The notes beneath the pieces were generated by a model. That model saw only the letters and a list, made by a program, of their open reading frames with translations, was not told where the DNA came from and searched no databases. A program made the translations under genes and the position numbers. From the NCBI RefSeq assembly GCF_004353525.1, contig NZ_CP085524.1, positions 2,390,142 to 2,454,141 on the forward strand: 64,000 bases of DNA, written 5' to 3'. Positions 59,517 to 64,000 of the stretch are shown in pieces; position 1 is the stretch's first letter, and each line of letters starts with the position of its first letter. The stretch is from Zhaonella formicivorans. GTDB taxonomy: Bacteria; Bacillota; DUOV01; Zhaonellaceae.

Positions 59517-60308
59517 CTACCTGATTTTATGTAGAGGAACCGCTTCATGCCGCGGAGCCACGGAGATCTCGGGACACTGCACAAACCCCTGTTCTTTCAG
59601 CACCTCTTTAACTGTTTCCAAGGCCAGGGAGGGGTGATTATTTTCCGCACTCAAGTGGGCCAAGAGCACTTTGTGCGTTTTCGAGCTAATAAACTCCGCT
59701 AAAGCCTCCCCGCTCATCTGATTGGAAAGATGACCCACCACACTGGCAATCCTCTTTTTAAGGTAAAAGGGGTAAGGTCCCTGACGCAGCATCTTGGCAT
59801 CGTGATTAGCCTCCAAGATCAAAGCATTGCATCCAACAACATTTTTCCTGATGCTGGGGGTAATTTTACCTGTGTCAGTAGCCATCCCGAGGCTGGCTTT
59901 TTGGTGGTGAAAAGCAAAAGCTGCCGGCTCCAAAGCATCGTGGGAAGTAGCCAAAACCTCAACTTTAATATCCCCGATTTCCCGGCACTCTCCCAATTCC
60001 AAATGCTTTTTATTGTGTTCGGCAATCTCCCCGATTTCCTGTTCCATGCCCTGCCAGGTCCCTTCTGTGGCAAAAACAGGTAAATCAAAGCGCCTGGAAA
60101 GAACCCCAACCCCTTTAATATGGTCCTTGTGTTCATGGGTTACCAGGATGCCTGTTAATTCAGAAGCTTCTATACCATTCTGCTCCAGCCTTTTTGTTAC
60201 CTCTTTGCCGCTAAGTCCTGCGTCAACCAAAAGGCTTGTCCTTTCTGAACCCACAAAAGCAGCGTTACCGGAACTGCCGCTGGCCAAAGTGCAAAACCTC
60301 AACGGCAC
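59517..60308 (-). CDS. yycJ: YycJ/WalJ-type metallo-beta-lactamase fold hydrolase
   Basis: A 263-residue MBL-fold protein. The zinc motif HEHKDH (TGILVTHEHKDHIKG), a further His in TSHDALEPAAFAFH, Asp in ATDTGKI, and LILEANHDAKML are visible. YycJ/WalJ is a nuclease-like protein of the WalRK region of Bacillota, linked to cell-wall and DNA replication coordination. The position directly before htrA fits that conserved block. The walRK kinase genes are not seen in this window; murA is upstream instead. Start at 60308 has a weak ribosome site. Confidence 0.92.
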   Translation of the reverse strand: MPLRFCTLASGSSGNAAFVGSERTSLLVDAGLSGKEVTKRLEQNGIEASELTGILVTHEHKDHIKGVGVLSRRFDLPVFATEGTWQGMEQEIGEIAEHNKKHLELGECREIGDIKVEVLATSHDALEPAAFAFHHQKASLGMATDTGKITPSIRKNVVGCNALILEANHDAKMLRQGPYPFYLKKRIASVVGHLSNQMSGEALAEFISSKTHKVLLAHLSAENNHPSLALETVKEVLKEQGFVQCPEISVAPRHEAVPLHKIR

Positions 60309-60438
60309 AACCTGGCACCGCCCGTATTAAATGCTTTCAACAACCTGATCTCCTCCAACGCCTTTCGTTTCTGGGTCAGTTATAAGTTGACGTTTCGCCT
60401 GTACTGGTTACGTCAACATCATAAGCGCCATCCCATTT

Positions 60439-61695
60439 TCAGTCGACTGAAATTCGTCGCATATCAGCTCCTAAAGAACGGAGCTTTTCTTCCAGCTTTT
60501 CATAACCCCGGTCAATCAAATGGACCTGGTTGATGCTTGTCTCCCCTTCCGCCGCCAGCCCGGCTAAAACCAAAGCGGCTCCGGAGCGCAGGTCACAAGC
60601 CTTGACTTCGGCTCCATAGAGCTTCTCAACCCCGATGACTACTGCGGTTTGCCCCTCTACCTTGATGTTAGCTCCCATGCGTTTTAGTTCTTCACCTAAC
60701 TGCAGGCGGTTTTCAAAAACGGTTTCCACTATCACACTTGTTCCCTGGCTTAAAGATAAAAGCGCCATCATCTGAGACTGCATGTCTGTGGGAAAGCCAG
60801 GGTATGGCAATGTCTTAATATCTGTAGGTTTAATTTCGGCTGTACCTATAACCTGAAGCTCCCCTTCGCCTTCTATTACCTGAGCGCCGGTTTCCTGCAG
60901 CTTGGCAATTATAGGCTGCAGGTGACGGTTGATCACATTTTGGATTACCACGTTACCGCCGGTAATGGCAGCAGCCAGCATCATAGTGCCTGCCTCAATC
61001 CTGTCGGGGATAACACTGTAGCGGGTACCGTGAAGTTCAGGCACCCCCTCTATTTTGATAAGATCCGTACCGGCCCCCCGGACTTTCGCACCCATGGCAT
61101 TGAGGAAATTGGCCAGGTCCACTATTTCCGGCTCCTTTGCCACGTTTTCGATCACAGTTATCCCTTGTGCTCTGGTAGCAGCCATCATGATGTTCTCCGT
61201 GGCACCTACGCTGGGAAAGTCCAGGTAAACCCGGTTTCCCTGCGGGGAACCGGAAGCTTTGACATACCCGTGTTCCAATTCAATAGCGGCCCCCAACGCC
61301 TGCAGCCCTTTCAAGTGCAAATCCATAGGCCTTGTCCCGATATTGCACCCGCCTGGTAAGGGGACCTGGGCCTCCCCCCTGCGGGAAAGCAAAGGCCCCA
61401 GCAGCAGGTTTGATGCCCTTAATCTTTTAGCGAGATTGTAGGGAGTAGCTATACCAACTGCAGCAGGTATATTTAAAGCTAAAGTATTTTCTTCCAGCCA
61501 CGACACTTTTGCCCCTAAATCATCAAGAATATGCAAAAGCACTTCCACATCGGCAATGCGCGGCACATTTTCTAAAACGGTTTCGCCTTCGGCCAAGACA
61601 GCGGCGGCAATTAAAGCCAGGGCCGCATTTTTGGCGCCGCTGACTTTTACTCTGCCCTGCAGCTTTTGTCCTCCGGCAATCAGCAATTTATCCAC
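60439..61695 (-). CDS. murA: UDP-N-acetylglucosamine 1-carboxyvinyltransferase
   Basis: A 418-residue MurA that performs the first committed step of peptidoglycan synthesis: transfer of enolpyruvate from PEP to UDP-GlcNAc. The active-site Cys lies in PLPGGCNIGTRPMDLH (fosfomycin-sensitive type, not the Asp variant). The double inside-out alpha/beta barrel signatures KVSGAKNAALALIAA, RASNLLLGPLL, PYPGFPTDMQSQMMAL and DLRSGAALVLAGLAA are all there. Start is GTG 61695 with GGGGGAAGTAAT upstream. It is followed by yycJ and htrA in the same direction. Confidence 0.96.
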   Translation of the reverse strand: MDKLLIAGGQKLQGRVKVSGAKNAALALIAAAVLAEGETVLENVPRIADVEVLLHILDDLGAKVSWLEENTLALNIPAAVGIATPYNLAKRLRASNLLLGPLLSRRGEAQVPLPGGCNIGTRPMDLHLKGLQALGAAIELEHGYVKASGSPQGNRVYLDFPSVGATENIMMAATRAQGITVIENVAKEPEIVDLANFLNAMGAKVRGAGTDLIKIEGVPELHGTRYSVIPDRIEAGTMMLAAAITGGNVVIQNVINRHLQPIIAKLQETGAQVIEGEGELQVIGTAEIKPTDIKTLPYPGFPTDMQSQMMALLSLSQGTSVIVETVFENRLQLGEELKRMGANIKVEGQTAVVIGVEKLYGAEVKACDLRSGAALVLAGLAAEGETSINQVHLIDRGYEKLEEKLRSLGADMRRISVD

Positions 61696-61795
61696 ATTAC
61701 TTCCCCCAATACAATCCCGGCTTTAAAGATAACTATATTCTTGTTCGGAGGGCAACATTCCTGCTTAATAGTTGTTAGTTTTTAGTTGTTTGTTG

Positions 61796-61836
61796 TTGTA
61801 AAAAAAAATAGACATGCAAGCAAAATCTGCATGTCT
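61796..61836 (-). terminator. Terminator after the BON-domain gene
   Basis: AGACATGCA-GATTTTGCT-TGCATGTCT followed by ATTTTTTTTT on the minus strand. Two 27-bp palindromic repeats lie between it and the BON gene. Confidence 0.85.
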
Positions 61837-61899
61837 GGGCTGCAATTATATTTGTGTAATTTCATCATGATATTTTAAATGTATTCTGTTAGGAGAAAA

Positions 61900-61971
61900 T
61901 GAGTCAAGGAACCGTCCCCTGACTCATGACTAACCTGGAGAAAGTGAGTCAAGGAACCGTCCCCTGACTCA
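61900..61971. repeat. 27-bp palindromic repeats, copies 3 and 4 (tandem)
   Basis: Two identical TGAGTCA-AGGAACCGTCCCC-TGACTCA units at 61900-61926 and 61945-61971 with an 18-bp spacer, just downstream of the BON-domain gene. Same unit as at 46281 and 53378. Confidence 0.75.
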
Positions 61972-61990
61972 CTTTACTGACAACTGTATT

Positions 61991-62872
61991 TTAATGCCGT
62001 GCTACGAAGATATCGTTGGATACGCCTCTGATTCCCGGAAGCCTGCCGGCTGCTTCCTCGGCAGCCTCTTTGGCTTCAATTGAACCTACTTCCCCCGACA
62101 GATAAGCTGTGTCACCGATGACGAAAGCCTGGACCTGGGAGGGTGAAACCCTGGGGTCTTCTCTTAATAGTTGCCGGAGTTGCAAGGTTAAATCATTATC
62201 CCGGTCGGCGCTGTCGTGCCTTGTCCTAAGCTTCATTACCACCGCTTTTACCCCTGGGACTGAAGCAGCAATCTGGTATACTTTAGCCACCTCTTCCGGC
62301 GAATCCACTTCACCTTCCAAAGTCACAACTCCGTTTTTAGTGCTGGTCTTGACCATCCCTGCCTCCACTTTGTCCTGCCTTGACAAAGCCAACTCCACGG
62401 CGTTGGTGAGGCTGGCATCATCCTGCCGTTCCCTTTTTTTAACACCTAAATGGGATATTACAGCGCTGACCCCCCGGACACTCTGTGCTACTTTGGCGGC
62501 CTGGTGTTTTTCCCACAGGGAGTTGGCGTTTCCTTCCAAGTAAACAACCCCTTTATGGGTTGTCACCTCGATGTATTTCAGCACATCGCCTAAATGGGCC
62601 TGCAACCTTTCCTGCACCACATCGGTAATCTCTTTGTCGTCGATGAGACGGCCATCGGTGGACACGGTTAAATGGTTTTCAATGCCCCGTACACCGGAAA
62701 TCTTTTTGGCAATTTCCTCTGCCTTGACCTTCTCCGCCAGTACATCTACTACGCCGCTCAACTGAACAACGCCGTCTTTCACTGTTACGTTAATATCGAA
62801 TGAGCTTAAACGCATTTGGTCAGCCAGCGCTGACTCAACCGCTCCTTGTATCTTTTCGTCTTCCCGCTGCAT
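61991..62872 (-). CDS. Four-BON-domain protein
   Basis: A 293-residue protein with four successive BON domains (about residues 5-72, 78-145, 153-217 and 225-292), each ending in a GGVVxLxG-like or GVVTLEGEV strand and a conserved VxGV pattern (for example GVVQLSGVVDV, GVVYLEGNANS, GVVTLEGEVDS, TAYLSGEVGS). BON domains are membrane- or surface-associated modules found in OsmY, secretins and stress proteins. There is no obvious signal peptide, so it is probably cytoplasmic. Start ATG 62872 follows GGGGGGTGTACCA. Function unknown. Confidence 0.85.
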   Translation of the reverse strand: MQREDEKIQGAVESALADQMRLSSFDINVTVKDGVVQLSGVVDVLAEKVKAEEIAKKISGVRGIENHLTVSTDGRLIDDKEITDVVQERLQAHLGDVLKYIEVTTHKGVVYLEGNANSLWEKHQAAKVAQSVRGVSAVISHLGVKKRERQDDASLTNAVELALSRQDKVEAGMVKTSTKNGVVTLEGEVDSPEEVAKVYQIAASVPGVKAVVMKLRTRHDSADRDNDLTLQLRQLLREDPRVSPSQVQAFVIGDTAYLSGEVGSIEAKEAAEEAAGRLPGIRGVSNDIFVARH

Positions 62873-62884
62873 TGGTACACCCCC

Positions 62885-63150
62885 CTTGTTCGAGTCCTTA
62901 GTCGTTAGTCCAAGCCCTTAGGCTGAGTCCCTAGTCATCAGTCCCTAGTCCCCAGAATCGGCTAAAAGCCGCGTCCTTAGTCATTAGTCATTAGTCGTTA
63001 ATCCTTAATTGTATGTATGGCTTTTTCGGAAAAAGCCAGGGGCTAACTGCTGAGAGCTGATGGCTGACAGCCGAAAGCTGACGACTAACGACGGCCAGCT
63101 AGCTGGCGACTGAGGACTGGTGTCTGATGACTAAAGGCTGGTGACTCTTA
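62885..63150. repeat. Array of degenerate TAGTC/GACTA-type repeats
   Basis: A 265-bp stretch of short, imperfect repeats: (T)AGTC(C/A)TTAGTC-type units on the left (about 62893-63005) and their reverse complements (GACTAACGAC, GACTGAGGACT) with GCTGA-type pentamers (GCTGATGGCTGACAGCCGAA) on the right. The two halves form an imperfect inverted repeat. No gene. Confidence 0.6.
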
Positions 63151-63653
63151 AAGTATTTTTTGGTTCGAGCAGGCAAATTATACATATCGGAGCTAAAAGC
63201 GATTGCTTTCAAAAATTAAAGAGCCACTTTTAATGGCTCTTTCCAATGGGCAGTTTAGCGTCTTACCCAGGACTTGGTACTGCAGCCTTTCTCACAATGC
63301 GCTACAGGGCGCAGGAGATAGTGTTTTCTTAGCAACTAACCACCCCCCACTGCGTTTTGGTAATCCCACTACAATACTATTAAAAAGCAGCCTTTTAATT
63401 CCAGGATATTTTTTCCATGGGCAGAGGTAAAGAAAACTTGGCTTGCGCCAAGCCTAAAGCGCGCCAGAATTTCTGGCATCATATATTGCTGATGGCTGAC
63501 AGCTGAAAGCTAATGAATCGCCAAAAAAGCATCAGCCCTAAACTTCTTGCTAAAGCATCTGGGCTCTTATTAATTAGGCAGTTGCTAAACGTAAAATTAG
63601 TATACCGGTTAAAATTGCATATTTAGGGGACAAAATATGAAAAATTTGTCAAT
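63151..63653. other. Intergenic region upstream of the FtsX-like gene end
   Basis: No supported gene. Features are a 9-bp hairpin AAAGAGCCA/TGGCTCTTT (63218-63242), a CTTGGC-TTGC-GCCAAG stem (about 63438-63453), and another GCTGATGGCTGACAGCTGAAA repeat stretch (about 63488-63510). These are non-coding repeats or terminators. Confidence 0.4.
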
Positions 63654-64000
63654 TTATACCTGCCGCAGCGCTTCCACAGGGTCAAGCCGGGTAGCCCTGT
63701 AGGCAGGGTAGATAGCTGCCGTAAGCCCTACCAGAACAGATACCGCCAACACTACCAACGGGACCATGGGGCTCCAGGCTACTCTACTCCCCGTATCCGA
63801 CAGAAACGGCAAAATAGCGGCTCCAATGCCAAAGCCGGTCAAATACCCGGCTGCACCCCCCAGGCTGCTGATAATTCCTGCTTCCAATATAATTATCTGC
63901 ATCACATGGCTTTTTCGGTAACCGATAGCCCTGAGAATCCCAATTTCCCGAGAACGCTCGTTTACTGAAGACATCATGGTAATAGCCATGATCAGCCAGC
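63654..64000 (-). CDS. FtsX/MacB-like ABC transporter permease, C-terminal part
   Basis: About 115 residues at the window edge. The start lies outside. The visible part is the last domain of an FtsX-like permease: a segment with MAITMMSSVNERSREIGILRA, then GYRKSHVMQIIILEAGIIS and membrane helices ending VLVGLTAAIYPAYRATRLDP and VEALRQV. MacB-type permeases export peptides or antibiotics, or move lipoproteins. The ATP-binding partner would be upstream, beyond the window. Confidence 0.85.
   Translation of the reverse strand, partial: WLIMAITMMSSVNERSREIGILRAIGYRKSHVMQIIILEAGIISSLGGAAGYLTGFGIGAAILPFLSDTGSRVAWSPMVPLVVLAVSVLVGLTAAIYPAYRATRLDPVEALRQV

Noticed and set aside
62885-63150. Possible CRISPR array
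   Set aside because: The repeats are short, irregular and of mixed orientation, with no constant repeat-spacer pattern and no cas genes.

Overview
The window looks like part of the chromosome of an anaerobic, spore-former-type Bacillota, probably a Peptococcaceae-like or acetogenic clostridium. I infer this from three corrinoid proteins with methyltransferases and a corrinoid activator, a Ni-CO dehydrogenase cassette with a CooA-like regulator, clostridial-style GGAGG ribosome sites, and the yycJ-htrA-rlmH block typical of Bacillota. No rRNA, tRNA or CRISPR array was seen. Most genes lie on the minus strand.

Region by region. 1-3.9 kb: a SNF2-family helicase (cut by the window edge) coupled to a SWIM zinc-finger protein. 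4.2-14.2 kb: a methyl-transfer locus (uroporphyrinogen-decarboxylase-type methyltransferase, a 59-residue small protein, corrinoid protein, MFS carrier, methyl-THF methyltransferase, RACo-type activator, GntR regulator, second corrinoid protein), bracketed by two HepT/MntA toxin-antitoxin pairs. A promoter followed by a palindrome resembling HutC-type GntR operators precedes it. 14.4-16.2 kb: adenine deaminase. 16.4-19.8 kb: a hybrid histidine kinase, a receiver protein and a truncated second receiver. 19.9-23.6 kb: a methanol-type set, mtaB, a PocR-AraC regulator and an mtaC-like corrinoid protein. 23.9-26.2 kb: uracil-DNA glycosylase, an ECF S component and a ZIP metal transporter.

26.2-32.4 kb is a signalling and debris region: a PAS-GGDEF protein and its deleted duplicate, a receiver protein with a degenerate GGDEF-like domain, a VapBC-type pair, remnants of a serine recombinase and a chemotaxis receptor, and a membrane diguanylate cyclase. 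32.5-38.3 kb: XRE regulator, DHA2 drug efflux pump, a PF09818-type ATPase, a hemerythrin remnant, and a KhtTU-like K+/H+ antiporter. 38.5-39.8 kb: a preQ1-I riboswitch with queT and queF. 40-43.6 kb: a Fur-box-controlled iron(III) ABC transporter. 43.7-45.4 kb: an HD-GYP protein under a c-di-GMP-I riboswitch and a MazF-type module.

45.5-53.4 kb is an accessory island bounded by two copies of rlmH, one intact and one frameshifted. It holds a group II intron 5' remnant next to a terminator, a DUF6544-like protein, a flavodoxin, a truncated TetR, DarT/DarG, a type I specificity-subunit fragment, an IS3-family element and a second IS3 scrap. 53.6-58.0 kb: cooA-like regulator, cooF, cooS and an NAD/FAD oxidoreductase, with a CRP-type box placed at about -41.5 of a putative cooF promoter. 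58.3-64 kb: htrA, yycJ, murA, a four-BON-domain protein, a repeat-rich spacer and the end of an FtsX-like permease.

Taken together, the genes suggest use of C1 substrates: methyl groups from methanol and a second methylated compound would pass through corrinoid proteins to tetrahydrofolate, and CO oxidation would supply electrons. Cyclic-di-GMP signalling proteins and toxin-antitoxin modules are interspersed. All functions are inferred from sequence reading alone.
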